Positions 7,012 through 15,172 are shown, counted from the stretch's first letter. The stretch: 20,018 nucleotides of DNA from an uncultured Clostridia bacterium (GCA_910579415.1 CAJTUY010000028.1:8926-28943), one strand, 5' to 3'. Made by a program: numbers and translations. The notes: a model not told the origin generated them from the letters alone.

Positions 7012-10000
7012 TCATTTTGTTTTAAAATCAATCGGTATCATATTGTCAGTCCACATAAAAACCTTATCCGGCTCAAACGGAATGTCCCATATAAAATCAC
7101 CGTCTGAGGTATAATTATATTTTGTTAGCTGTACCAACTCGCCATTTTCACCGTACTTAGCGGCAAAGACAGAAGAATTTGAAAAATTATTAAGAGTAAT
7201 ACTTACTGAATTGCCATTGATAGAATTTATTGAACTGTATCCGTAAAATACTGCATTTTCTATTTTAAAGCTTGCCGGAGAACCTTCTGCAGATGCCTGA
7301 TTTGTGATTTCAATATATTTCAGCGGATTTGTTTTCTGTACGTCATTGGTCATGTTTCTCAAAGGTAATGCGCTTTTGTCGGTTATAATATTTCCGTTCA
7401 TATCACTGATTATAAGATGAACCAATGCACCTTCGCCTGTTGCAACTTTGGTAATAATATATTTAAAACGATAAGTTTCGCCAAGATTTAAAATGGTAGT
7501 CTGACTGTCGTTGGATGGTACTGCCATAGCACTGGCGCTTTTCCAGAAAAGTTCGTATGAAGTATCGTCGGATTTTCTTATTGACCAGCCACCGCCAACA
7601 CCGCTGTTGGGTTGAAATCTGAAGAAGAATCCGCTTTCATCTTTTTTATCGTAAGTTCCGTCTTTTGGGAAAGTGTCAAGCGTAAAGGTATGCTCAATTA
7701 CAAATGCTCCTCTATATCCTTCTGAGTCAGTAATAGGTATTTTCTGTCTGGATAATTCAGTCAAATCGGTGGAGTAGATTCCGTTTATATCCGAAATACT
7801 TGCACTTTGTATTTTAGCAACAAAAGAGCAAGACTTTCCGAGATAAGAGATTGTAACCTGTTGTTCGCCTTTTATGGAACTGTCAAAGCCTGATATTGCA
7901 TAGTTTTCCAATTCTTCAGAGGTATCATCAGAATAGATTGCCGTAACCCTGATTTTAGACTTATCAAAATTTTCGCCTAAAGCAAAAATGTTATTCAAAA
8001 CATCAACTTTGATATTCGTTACCTGAGGTTTAAATACTTCTTCTCCCATATAAAATCCTACATGCGGAGGTTGATTATATGCTGTCTGCTCGGCAGCCAC
8101 GCCGCTTCGGTAAACGGGGTCGTGCATAAGGGTTTTAATCTTATAATCGGTAGGTTCGGTAGTAGTGAATACTCTAAGAGTATTTCCGTCAGTGGTGGGG
8201 TAGACAAGCTCCTCGCGCCAGTCTCCGAATAAATCTGCCTGTAATGCAGGATTTGATTTTGTTCCGTTAATTTTAACGCAATCATAGTTTGAAGCATTGA
8301 AGCCATTGCCATTATAGTTTGTAATATTAGTTCCGTCAAGAAGCTCGTCATATAAATCCCCATCCCAGAATATGCGGAAATTTGAGCCTGCGCCGTTTCG
8401 CGTAGAAGTAAATTCATTATTTCCGTTACACTGATATGAACCTACACCTGTTATCTGATAGTATCCGCCGGAACCGGTATTTGCCATACAGCCTCTGCCG
8501 GTATCTTTTGAATTGGGGACATGGAATAGTATTTCTCCTGTGTCAGCGTCAATCACAGACATACCAAAATCACACCATACGCCCTGAGCGTTTGTATATC
8601 CGTAGCCGCCTGTTGTATTGTTTTTATCACCGTCCTCATGGACGGTAAAAAATTCCAGTCCTTTGTGAGTAGGGTCGTAATCTCCGATGTGAAGGGCATC
8701 ACCGTGTTCTTTGTAAGTACACCAACGGGGCTTAAACTCATTATTGTCATTAACCTCCATACATAAAGCGCCTGTTATAAATTCGTCCTTGCCATCGTTA
8801 TCTACGTCCGCAACGGTACAGTTATGATTGCCGTTTCCTACATATTTCTCAGCGCCTTCGTAATAGCCTGGTTCATCGACTTGTGTATCGAAACGGTAAT
8901 CGGGCGACAGATGTTGACCGTCAAAGCTGATACCGGCTATGCTGGTACGCTGTTTGCCGTTTCTGCCGAAATAATATCCGCGAAGATATACAGCATATGG
9001 CTTTTGACCGTCAAGATATGCTACATCTGATACAAAGCGGTTTGAACGGTTACCGAAATCATCGCCGTAATCAACACCTTTTTCACTTCCGCGAGAAGTA
9101 GGTAAATCAATAGTATCTATTGCTTCGCCTGTTTTGCCGTTAAATACAGTTAAAAATTCTTCGCCTGAAATAATTCTGCCGTCGTTATATCTCACGCCGC
9201 GATAGTCGGCAGCTTCGTTTTGTTCGTCTGTGAATGCTGCAATTGCATCGTCAGAACTTGCGTGTGAAACATATCTGCCTGAGGCATCAGTTGAGCCAAG
9301 TGAAGTCTGGCATATCATTTCAGATTTACCGTCGCCGTCAAAGTCGTAGACAAGGAACTGAACAGTATGCGCGCTTGAATATACGTTTCTGCCTAAATTT
9401 ATATCATTAGCCCATAGCTTTGTACCATTAAGCTTATATGCCGCAAATCGGACAGTGCCGGAATATGAAGGACCTCCGGGTTCACCTACATCACGTTCTG
9501 AGGAAGTCCATTTAACTATTATTTCATATTCACCGTCGCCGTCAACATCGCCTGTGGAGCAGTCGGCTGGGAAAAAAGAATATGTAGCCTCTGTAAGAGT
9601 TGCGGTTACGTTGCCGTCTGTATCTGTAACTGTATACGGATATGGGAAAGTAACAGTTTCCGGTGCAGGTTTTTCAAGAGGAATATCAAAATAACTGTTA
9701 TTCATTACTTTTACAGGTTCACATTTTTCGCCTTCAATACCGTCTATTACAGGCACGACAGAGTAGCTTGTTCCTGTTTCGGTATCGGTATAAAATGTAT
9801 TTTTCTTTACGGAAGCGATTTTTATGTTATCTCTGTAAATGTTAAATGAAACATTTTTTGATGCGCTTCCGTAGACATTATCCTCGCTGTCAAACAGACG
9901 CCAGCTAAGAATAGTACCGCTGTCTGTTTTTATGGCAATAAGTCCGCGATTAAGCTTTTCCATCTGACGTGTGTTTCTGTCAGATTGGTTGTAGCCGTTT

Positions 10001-10119
10001 TCAAAATCATACGAGTAATTATAGCTTATTGTATCAGTTTTGCTATCTGCCAAGACGTATGCAGAAAATGCAGGTACAATAAGCGTTATTGATAAAATTA
10101 TGCACCATAACTTTCTCAT
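7012..10119 (-). CDS. Secreted rhamnogalacturonan lyase, PL11, with C-terminal accessory modules
   Basis: A 1035-aa exported enzyme that should cleave the GalA-Rha backbone of rhamnogalacturonan I by beta-elimination outside the cell. Residues 1-24 form a Sec signal peptide ending VLA before Asp25. The catalytic beta-propeller spans about 40-695 and shows the PL11 series QMEKLNRGLIAI, STGDVDGDGEYEIIVKW, DFDGDGKSEMICQT, NCTVADVDNDGKDEF, HIGDYDPTHKG and ADLFGDWREELVYP. The Asp-rich loops are the calcium sites of the family. Bacillus YesW and YesX are about 610-620 aa, so about 340 residues are extra: an Ig-like domain (about 698-770), a beta-sandwich probably of carbohydrate-binding type, and a short C-terminal module ending in IWDIPFEPDKVFMWTDN. 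There is no LPXTG, dockerin or SLH domain. GAGAGAGG precedes the ATG. Confidence 0.94.
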   Translation of the reverse strand: MRKLWCIILSITLIVPAFSAYVLADSKTDTISYNYSYDFENGYNQSDRNTRQMEKLNRGLIAIKTDSGTILSWRLFDSEDNVYGSASKNVSFNIYRDNIKIASVKKNTFYTDTETGTSYSVVPVIDGIEGEKCEPVKVMNNSYFDIPLEKPAPETVTFPYPYTVTDTDGNVTATLTEATYSFFPADCSTGDVDGDGEYEIIVKWTSSERDVGEPGGPSYSGTVRFAAYKLNGTKLWANDINLGRNVYSSAHTVQFLVYDFDGDGKSEMICQTSLGSTDASGRYVSHASSDDAIAAFTDEQNEAADYRGVRYNDGRIISGEEFLTVFNGKTGEAIDTIDLPTSRGSEKGVDYGDDFGNRSNRFVSDVAYLDGQKPYAVYLRGYYFGRNGKQRTSIAGISFDGQHLSPDYRFDTQVDEPGYYEGAEKYVGNGNHNCTVADVDNDGKDEFITGALCMEVNDNNEFKPRWCTYKEHGDALHIGDYDPTHKGLEFFTVHEDGDKNNTTGGYGYTNAQGVWCDFGMSVIDADTGEILFHVPNSKDTGRGCMANTGSGGYYQITGVGSYQCNGNNEFTSTRNGAGSNFRIFWDGDLYDELLDGTNITNYNGNGFNASNYDCVKINGTKSNPALQADLFGDWREELVYPTTDGNTLRVFTTTEPTDYKIKTLMHDPVYRSGVAAEQTAYNQPPHVGFYMGEEVFKPQVTNIKVDVLNNIFALGENFDKSKIRVTAIYSDDTSEELENYAISGFDSSIKGEQQVTISYLGKSCSFVAKIQSASISDINGIYSTDLTELSRQKIPITDSEGYRGAFVIEHTFTLDTFPKDGTYDKKDESGFFFRFQPNSGVGGGWSIRKSDDTSYELFWKSASAMAVPSNDSQTTILNLGETYRFKYIITKVATGEGALVHLIISDMNGNIITDKSALPLRNMTNDVQKTNPLKYIEITNQASAEGSPASFKIENAVFYGYSSINSINGNSVSITLNNFSNSSVFAAKYGENGELVQLTKYNYTSDGDFIWDIPFEPDKVFMWTDNMIPIDFKTK

Positions 10120-10155
10120 ATATTAAAACCTCTCTCTCATTACATTCCTATCAAC

Positions 10156-10184
10156 ATTTTATCATATATTACCTATAATCACAA
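10156..10184 (-). promoter_or_regulatory. Probable promoter of the PL11 gene
   Basis: Read on the - strand, TTGTGA (10184-10179) is followed after 17 bp by TAAAAT (10161-10156). A TG one base before the -10 gives an extended -10. The -35 is weak, which fits a promoter helped by an activator. Confidence 0.5.
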
Positions 10185-10213
10185 CTATAAAAAGTAGATG
10201 TTTTATTATGAAA

Positions 10214-10237
10214 TAACGATATTTTTAATATTTGTTA
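10214..10237. other. Imperfect dyad between divergent promoters
   Basis: TAAC-G-ATATT (10214-10223) and AATAT-TT-GTTA (10227-10237) form an inverted repeat around TTT. It lies between the two -35 boxes of the 204-bp divergent gap (10120-10323) and ends 10 bp before the right-hand -35. The position suits an operator, or an AT-rich UP element. I see nothing else in this gap besides the two promoters and ribosome sites. Confidence 0.35.
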
Positions 10238-10247
10238 CATATAACGG

Positions 10248-10277
10248 TTGAAATATGTGGTAAAAGTATGTTATAAT
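10248..10277 (+). promoter_or_regulatory. Extended -10 promoter of the toroid surface protein gene
   Basis: TTGAAA (10248-10253), an 18-bp spacer and TATAAT (10272-10277), with TG at 10269-10270, form a strong extended -10 promoter. The leader would be about 40 nt and carries AAAGGAG at 10307-10313. Confidence 0.75.
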
Positions 10278-10323
10278 ATCATATTGAAATGAAATGTGAC
10301 TAATTAAAAGGAGTTCCTGATAG

Positions 10324-11832
10324 ATGAAAAAACGAATTATTGCGGCTTTGTGCGCGGCGGTGCTGATTCCGACAATATGCGTAAATGCCGAATATAAGGA
10401 AAGTGATTTAAAGACGGCTGTAAATAAGGCAATAGAGTGGAAAGACAGTAATGACAATCCGCTGTATGGTATTGGCACAAGAAGTGCGGATTTATATATT
10501 ATCGCGCTTGGGCGTCTTGGCAAGAAATATGATTATAATGCGTATTTGTCAGGACTCGATGGTGTTGCGGCAGGCTATGGCGAGGAAAATAACGCTTCAG
10601 ATATGCAAAGGACGGCAATTGCAGCAGCAGCGGCAGGCGGAAATCCTGCATATATAGGAGGACGCGACCTTATTGCAGACGGAACATATTTCAGGGATAA
10701 TGTTGCACCTCTCGGACGTGAAGGAGTAAACGGATATTCTTGGGCGCTTATTGCGCTTGATACAAAGGATTATGAGATACCTGACTGGGCTTTTAAAAAC
10801 AGAAATGATATAATTGTGGGCATACTTTCGCATCAGAATACAGATGGCAGTTTTGACGGCAGCGTTTATGACACTGCTTCGGCAATAACTGCGCTTGCGC
10901 CTTATTGTGAAACAAGCGGCGCATATACAATAACTCAAAATCAAACAGGATATACGTTTGATATAAGTCCTGCCGATGCGGTGGATAATGCGCTCAGATA
11001 TCTTTCAGACGAACAGGACAGGGAAGGCGACTGGGGGGATTTAAACTCAACAGCCATGACTGTAATTGCGCTTGGCGCAATGGATATTGACGCTGACGGC
11101 GATGATAGATTTGCCGCTAAAAAAGGTACTGCTATTGACGGACTAATGTCCTTTCAGAAACGTAACGGCGGCTTTGCAATGAATAATAATACTGCTGATG
11201 GGGAGGCAACGTCGCTTGCACTATGCGCACTGACAAGCCATCTTCGTTATATGGAGAATAAGGCGCCGCTGTTTCGCATGAATGTAAATGATACGGTTGC
11301 GTTTGAAACGGCAGCACCGGCTACACAGAAGCCGGCGGCAACAAATAAGGTTACATCAACTAAAAAACCAACGGCAACTACGAATGTAACTCCTACCAAG
11401 AAGCCGACGACTACAAAGAAACCGTCAAATACAATGCAGCCTACTAAAACGGCAGAACCTGCGGACGGCTCGCCTAAACCTTCGTCAACACCGCGAGCTA
11501 CAAAACGTCCCGCGCTTGTCGGACCTGTTAATGTGGCAGGACCAATGCCCACTGCGACGCCTGAACCTGAAAATGCAGAAGCAGATAGTAAAACAACTTC
11601 AAATGTTGCCGCAGAGGCGATAATTGCTGTTATTGTTCTGTTGCTGATAGGAGCGGCTGTTGTATTATGGTATATGAAGAAGAAGGGTAAATTAAAAATC
11701 ACTAACCCATTTAAAAAAGGGAAAAATCATAAGGATAAAATATATAAAGCTAAAAAGCATAGAAAAACGGAAGTTCATAGACGATATGAACAGAGAGAAA
11801 AATATAAGCTTAGAAAAAAGTATAAAAAGTAA
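10324..11832 (+). CDS. Membrane-anchored surface protein with prenyltransferase-type (alpha/alpha toroid) repeats
   Basis: A 502-aa protein with four parts. Residues 1-22 are a Sec signal peptide without a lipobox. Residues about 23-325 carry prenyltransferase/squalene-cyclase-like repeats: QxxxG(S/D/G)(F/W) motifs occur near 171 (QNTDGSF), 231 (QDREGDW) and 278 (QKRNGGF), the pattern of an alpha/alpha toroid. Residues about 330-425 form a Thr/Pro/Lys linker typical of wall-spanning regions. A membrane helix at about 430-452 is followed by a 51-residue cytoplasmic tail with about 25 Lys/Arg. I see no DxDD-type cyclase motif, so terpene cyclisation is unlikely. The fold is used for glycan, peptide or cobalamin-related binding in other proteins; the ligand here is unknown. 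It diverges from the PL11 gene, hinting at shared control. It is followed by a bidirectional terminator. Confidence 0.8.
   Translation: MKKRIIAALCAAVLIPTICVNAEYKESDLKTAVNKAIEWKDSNDNPLYGIGTRSADLYIIALGRLGKKYDYNAYLSGLDGVAAGYGEENNASDMQRTAIAAAAAGGNPAYIGGRDLIADGTYFRDNVAPLGREGVNGYSWALIALDTKDYEIPDWAFKNRNDIIVGILSHQNTDGSFDGSVYDTASAITALAPYCETSGAYTITQNQTGYTFDISPADAVDNALRYLSDEQDREGDWGDLNSTAMTVIALGAMDIDADGDDRFAAKKGTAIDGLMSFQKRNGGFAMNNNTADGEATSLALCALTSHLRYMENKAPLFRMNVNDTVAFETAAPATQKPAATNKVTSTKKPTATTNVTPTKKPTTTKKPSNTMQPTKTAEPADGSPKPSSTPRATKRPALVGPVNVAGPMPTATPEPENAEADSKTTSNVAAEAIIAVIVLLLIGAAVVLWYMKKKGKLKITNPFKKGKNHKDKIYKAKKHRKTEVHRRYEQREKYKLRKKYKK
11359..11424 (+). repeat. TKKP repeats in the Thr/Pro linker
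   Basis: Within the toroid protein, TKKP occurs at residues 346-349, 358-361 and 364-367, embedded in Thr-rich sequence. This is a low-complexity repeat likely to make an extended linker through the cell wall, possibly glycosylated. Confidence 0.6.
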
Positions 11833-11840
11833 GCAGTAAA

Positions 11841-11866
11841 AAAACGGCATCTGTTGATGCCGTTTT
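11841..11866. terminator. Bidirectional terminator between toroid gene and spoVT
   Basis: AAAACGGCATC (11841-11851) and GATGCCGTTTT (11856-11866) form an 11-bp stem with a TGTT loop. A-runs on the left and T-runs on the right serve both converging transcripts. It lies only 10 bp past the spoVT stop. Confidence 0.92.
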
Positions 11867-11876
11867 AAATTTATAT

Positions 11877-12413
11877 TCAGCCTTCCATATGCTTGCCTAA
11901 GAAACCTGCGGCGGTTTCAGCGAGCTTTTCATCAACCTCTGAAGGACTTTCACCCTCGTTCATAATGAACAGAACAGAACCTAATGTATCGCCGTCTGAC
12001 ACGATAGGAACAACAATGCCTGCGTTATATTTGTCGTTGCCGTCTGCAACAGATACGGGCTTACCGTCTTTGTAGCTTACAATAAGCTTTTCATTCATAA
12101 CGTTTTCAAGTTCTGAACTAACAGGCTTTTCCATAAGCTCTTTCTTCGGAAGTCCCGAAACAGCAATTACGCTGTCACGGTCTGTAATACAAGCGCCGTG
12201 ACCGCTGGCCTTTGCAAGTGTTTCGACATAGTTTGTGGCGAAGTCACCAAGCTCGCCTATTGGCGAATACTTCTTAAAAATAACTTCTCCATCCTTCTCT
12301 GTATAAATTTCAAGCGGGTCTCCCTCGCGGATACGCATTGTGCGGCGTATTTCTTTGGGAATAACAACACGTCCCAAATCATCAATTCTTCTTACAATCC
12401 CTGTGGCTTTCAT
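11877..12413 (-). CDS. spoVT: Stage V sporulation protein T, forespore regulator
   Basis: A 178-aa transcription factor that in Bacillus tunes sigma-G-dependent genes in the forespore and is needed for proper spores. The N-terminal AbrB-type swapped-hairpin DNA-binding domain is at residues 1-50 (GIVRRIDDLGRVVIPKEIRR, then REGDPLEIYT). A linker leads to a GAF-like C-terminal domain (about 55-175, with GHGACITDRDSVIAVSG and GIVVPIVSDGDTLGSVLFI). The length equals that of the Bacillus protein. AGGAGGA at 12427-12421 precedes the ATG. The gene forms its own unit, between a sigma-G-like promoter and a terminator, which fits forespore-only expression. Confidence 0.96.
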   Translation of the reverse strand: MKATGIVRRIDDLGRVVIPKEIRRTMRIREGDPLEIYTEKDGEVIFKKYSPIGELGDFATNYVETLAKASGHGACITDRDSVIAVSGLPKKELMEKPVSSELENVMNEKLIVSYKDGKPVSVADGNDKYNAGIVVPIVSDGDTLGSVLFIMNEGESPSEVDEKLAETAAGFLGKHMEG

Positions 12414-12458
12414 AATAAATTCCTCCTGTATTTAATATAAAAATCTCTGTTATGAACT

Positions 12459-12489
12459 TATTATGATTTTTTTTCTTGCGGATTATTCA
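12459..12489 (-). promoter_or_regulatory. Sigma-G (forespore) promoter of spoVT
   Basis: On the - strand, TGAATA (12489-12484) and CATAATA (12465-12459) are 18 bp apart. This matches the Bacillus sigma-G pattern GHATR - 17/18 - CATxHTA at every defined position. It lies between the glmS terminator and spoVT, whose Bacillus counterpart is also sigma-G-controlled. The leader would be about 38 nt. Confidence 0.8.
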
Positions 12490-12499
12490 AAAAAAGTCA

Positions 12500-12527
12500 A
12501 AAAAGGTGTTTTTTTAAACACCTTTTT
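12500..12527 (-). terminator. Rho-independent terminator of glmS
   Basis: AAAAAGGTGTTT (12500-12511) and AAACACCTTTTT (12516-12527) form a 12-bp stem with a 4-nt loop. Read on the - strand it starts 10 nt past the glmS stop and ends in a T-run. It isolates glmS from the spoVT promoter just beyond it. Confidence 0.88.
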
Positions 12528-12536
12528 CTTACTGAA

Positions 12537-14363
12537 TTATTCTACTGTAACAGATTTTGCCAAATTACGCGGTTTGTCAATGTCACACCCTTTTAATGAA
12601 GCAACATAATAACCGAACAGCTGTAACGGCACAACGGATAGCGACGGAAGCAGTATTTCGTTGATATTTGGTATTTTTATAACGTAATCGGCAACATCTT
12701 CCATATTGTCATGTGAATCCGTTGTAACACCCATAACAACTGCGCCGCGCGCTTTGACTTCTTTTACATTTGATACTGTTTTGTCAAACAGTTCCTGACC
12801 GGTAGCCAGTGCGATTACAAGCGTACCGTCCTCTATGAGGGAAATAGTACCATGCTTCAGCTCGCCTGCCGCATATGCTTCACTGTGTATGTACGAGATT
12901 TCTTTAAGCTTTAAGGAGCCTTCAAGAGATACGGCATAATCGAGATTTCTTCCTATAAAGAATATTGAATGGCAGTTAAAGAATTTTGAAGCGAGGTATT
13001 GAACCTCCTCCTTTGATTTCAATATCTCGCTGACTTTTTCAGGGAGTGATTGTAAATCATTGACAAACTGTGAGTATTCACCGGTTGTGAACATTCCGAG
13101 CTTTTCTGCCATATATGCCGCAATCAGATAAATAACGGTAAGCTGAGTGCTGTACGCTTTTGTTGTGGCAACTGCGATTTCAGGACCTGCCCAAGTGTAG
13201 ATTACATCGTCCGATGCATTTGCAATAGCGCTTCCGACAACGTTGACAATTGACAAAATTCTTGCGCCGTGATTTTTAGCTTCCTTTAAAGCGGCAAGTG
13301 TGTCGGCAGTTTCACCTGACTGGCTTATAACAATAACAAGGTCATTTTTATTTATAATGGGGTCGCAGTAGCGGAATTCAGATGCAACCTGAACTTCAAC
13401 CGGAATACGGCAAAGCTTTTCGATTACATATTTGCCGACTACACCGACATGATATGCGCTTCCGCAGGCAACTATATAAATTTTATTTATATTTTTTATG
13501 TCCTCCGCAGTAAGTGAAATATCGTCAAGAACGATTCTTCCGTCTTTTATTCGCGGACTTATTGTATCGCGTATTGCTTTTGGCTGTTCTTCGATTTCCT
13601 TCATCATAAAATGCTCATACCCGCCTTTTTCAGCCGCGCTGACATCCCAGTCAACAGTGAACATTTCTTTTTTGACTTCTTCTTTGTCATTATTGTATAC
13701 TGTCACACAGTCATGATTTAATACGGCTATTTCATTATCCTCAAGACGGTAAATATTTCTTGTATGCTTCAGAATAGCAGTTACATCTGAAGCGATAAAG
13801 TTTTCGCCGTCACCAAGACCGACGATAAGGGGACTGGATTTTCTGACAGCGATAAAGCTGTCGGGATAATCAGAACATAACACTCCTAAAGCGTATGAAC
13901 CTTCCACACGATTTATAACCTTGACCATAGCATCAAGAATATCGCCTGTATAATAGTATTCAAACAAATGGGCGATAACCTCTGTATCTGTTTCTGAAAT
14001 AAACTCAAATCCTTTTTCGATAAGCATCTTTTTTAAAGATATGTAATTTTCAATTATTCCGTTATGTACCACAGCAAAGCGTCCTGACATTGAAAGATGC
14101 GGATGAGAATTAACGTCTGACGGTTCGCCGTGCGTAGCCCAGCGTGTATGACCTATTCCCATAGTTCCGGTAACGCTTTTACCGTCATTTGTCTTTTCTG
14201 AAAGTACAGCAAGACGTCCCTTAGCCTTTGCAACCTCAATTTTGTTATTATCAAAAATAGCAATGCCTGCGCTGTCATATCCTCTGTATTCAAGCTTTGA
14301 AAGCCCTTCTAAAAGGATAGGCGCAGCCTGGTTTTTGCCAATATAACCTACAATACCGCACAT
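12537..14363 (-). CDS. glmS: Glutamine--fructose-6-phosphate aminotransferase (isomerising)
   Basis: A 608-aa cytoplasmic enzyme that makes glucosamine-6-phosphate from fructose-6-phosphate and glutamine, the first step to UDP-GlcNAc for the cell wall. Cys2 of MCGIVGY is the glutaminase nucleophile after Met removal. The N-terminal amidotransferase domain (to about 220) shows LEYRGYDSAGI, HTRWATHGEPS and HNGIIENY. Two SIS domains follow, with SQSGETADTL near 345-355 and EAYAAGELKHG ending near His503. The C-terminus DKPRNLAKSVTVE carries the conserved lysine. The ribosome site TAAGGAGG lies just upstream. The leader is only about 30 nt, so there is no room for the glmS ribozyme that controls this gene in many Firmicutes. 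Confidence 0.98.
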   Translation of the reverse strand: MCGIVGYIGKNQAAPILLEGLSKLEYRGYDSAGIAIFDNNKIEVAKAKGRLAVLSEKTNDGKSVTGTMGIGHTRWATHGEPSDVNSHPHLSMSGRFAVVHNGIIENYISLKKMLIEKGFEFISETDTEVIAHLFEYYYTGDILDAMVKVINRVEGSYALGVLCSDYPDSFIAVRKSSPLIVGLGDGENFIASDVTAILKHTRNIYRLEDNEIAVLNHDCVTVYNNDKEEVKKEMFTVDWDVSAAEKGGYEHFMMKEIEEQPKAIRDTISPRIKDGRIVLDDISLTAEDIKNINKIYIVACGSAYHVGVVGKYVIEKLCRIPVEVQVASEFRYCDPIINKNDLVIVISQSGETADTLAALKEAKNHGARILSIVNVVGSAIANASDDVIYTWAGPEIAVATTKAYSTQLTVIYLIAAYMAEKLGMFTTGEYSQFVNDLQSLPEKVSEILKSKEEVQYLASKFFNCHSIFFIGRNLDYAVSLEGSLKLKEISYIHSEAYAAGELKHGTISLIEDGTLVIALATGQELFDKTVSNVKEVKARGAVVMGVTTDSHDNMEDVADYVIKIPNINEILLPSLSVVPLQLFGYYVASLKGCDIDKPRNLAKSVTVE

Positions 14364-14399
14364 TGTAATATACCTCCTTAATAACCAATGTATAATACT

Positions 14400-14428
14400 A
14401 TTTTATACTATATCCTCCTTTTTTTCAA
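14400..14428 (-). promoter_or_regulatory. glmS promoter
   Basis: On the - strand, TTGAAA (14428-14423), a 17-bp spacer and TAAAAT (14405-14400). The start would be near 14393, about 30 nt before the ATG. The -35 lies only 18 bp from the -35 of the divergent promoter. Confidence 0.65.
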
Positions 14429-14446
14429 TCCTTTTTTTATAATGTA

Positions 14447-14475
14447 TTGTAAATGTAAAAAAAGCATGATATAAT
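14447..14475 (+). promoter_or_regulatory. Extended -10 promoter of the DUF1961-mutS2 unit
   Basis: TTGTAA (14447-14452), a 17-bp spacer and TATAAT (14470-14475), with TG at 14467-14468. The start near 14482 lies beyond the in-frame ATG at 14477, so that ATG cannot be used on this transcript. Confidence 0.75.
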
Positions 14476-14509
14476 TATGATAAATTTTACAAGAAAAGGG
14501 GAAATTACA

Positions 14510-15172
14510 ATGGCGGGCAAACTGATTTATGAAAATAAGCTTTCTTGTGCGGAGGACGTAAAGGATTTTGTATTGGAAGGAAGCGCAGAGATATATTTTG
14601 AAAACGGAAAAATGCGTATGAAAAATGCTCTCAGCGAAGACTTGGGACAAAAGTCAAATTTTGTATACTGGTGTAACAAAGATTTTCCGTCAGATATTAT
14701 GATTGAATGGGATTTTAGACCTATTGAGGAACCCGGACTGGCAATAATGTTTTTCAGCGCTAAGGGCTGTAACGGTGAGGATTTGTTTGATAGGAGCCTT
14801 CAGCCGCGCGACGGACAGTATAACCTTTATCATTCGGGAGATATTAACGCGTACCATATTTCGTATTTCCGCAGAAAATGGGATGAGGAACGCGCGTTTC
14901 ATACGTGCAATCTAAGAAAAAGTAAGGGCTTTTATCTTGTATCGCAGGGCGCTGACCCGATACCTGATTGTGAGGACGTCATGGACAGCTACCATATACG
15001 CATAACCAAAAAGGAAGGAAAAATTGATTTTGCAATAAATGATTTGACGGTTTTTGCATGGCAGGACGATGGTAAGGAATACGGGGATGTTCTCGGAGGA
15101 GGTAAAATAGGTTTTCGTCAGATGGCGCCGATGATAGGAGAATATTCTGATTTAAAGGTTTATGAAATTTAG
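14510..15172 (+). CDS. DUF1961 family protein (YesU-like)
   Basis: A 220-aa cytoplasmic protein without signal peptide, of the DUF1961 family with a galectin/concanavalin-like beta-sandwich. Family landmarks are WCNKDFPSDIMIEWDFRP, GLAIMFFSAKGCNGEDLFD, GQYNLYHSGDINAYHISYFR and the end GKIGFRQMAPMIGEYSDLKV. The Bacillus homologue yesU, also about 220 aa, lies in the rhamnogalacturonan cluster with the PL11 genes yesW and yesX. A role in handling lyase products is therefore likely but unproven. ATG 14510 is chosen over 14477 because AAGGGG (14496-14501) precedes it and the promoter excludes the upstream ATG. The stop overlaps the ribosome site of mutS2, so the two are coupled. Confidence 0.85.
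   Translation: MAGKLIYENKLSCAEDVKDFVLEGSAEIYFENGKMRMKNALSEDLGQKSNFVYWCNKDFPSDIMIEWDFRPIEEPGLAIMFFSAKGCNGEDLFDRSLQPRDGQYNLYHSGDINAYHISYFRRKWDEERAFHTCNLRKSKGFYLVSQGADPIPDCEDVMDSYHIRITKKEGKIDFAINDLTVFAWQDDGKEYGDVLGGGKIGFRQMAPMIGEYSDLKVYEI

Noticed and set aside
8058..9030. Several short frames on both strands inside the PL11 gene
   Set aside because: The PL11 frame is intact and carries its family motifs throughout; none of the short frames has a recognisable protein.
11247..11702. 151-aa Val/Phe/Gly-rich open frame on the - strand
   Set aside because: It is the reverse of the Thr/Pro/Lys linker and membrane helix of the toroid protein; the apparent membrane character is an artefact.
14364..14509. 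glmS ribozyme
   Set aside because: The space before glmS holds two promoters and a 30-nt leader; the conserved ribozyme core and its usual length of well over 100 nt do not fit.
14477..14509. Earlier ATG for the DUF1961 gene
   Set aside because: It lies two bases after the -10 box, upstream of the expected transcript start, and has no ribosome site.
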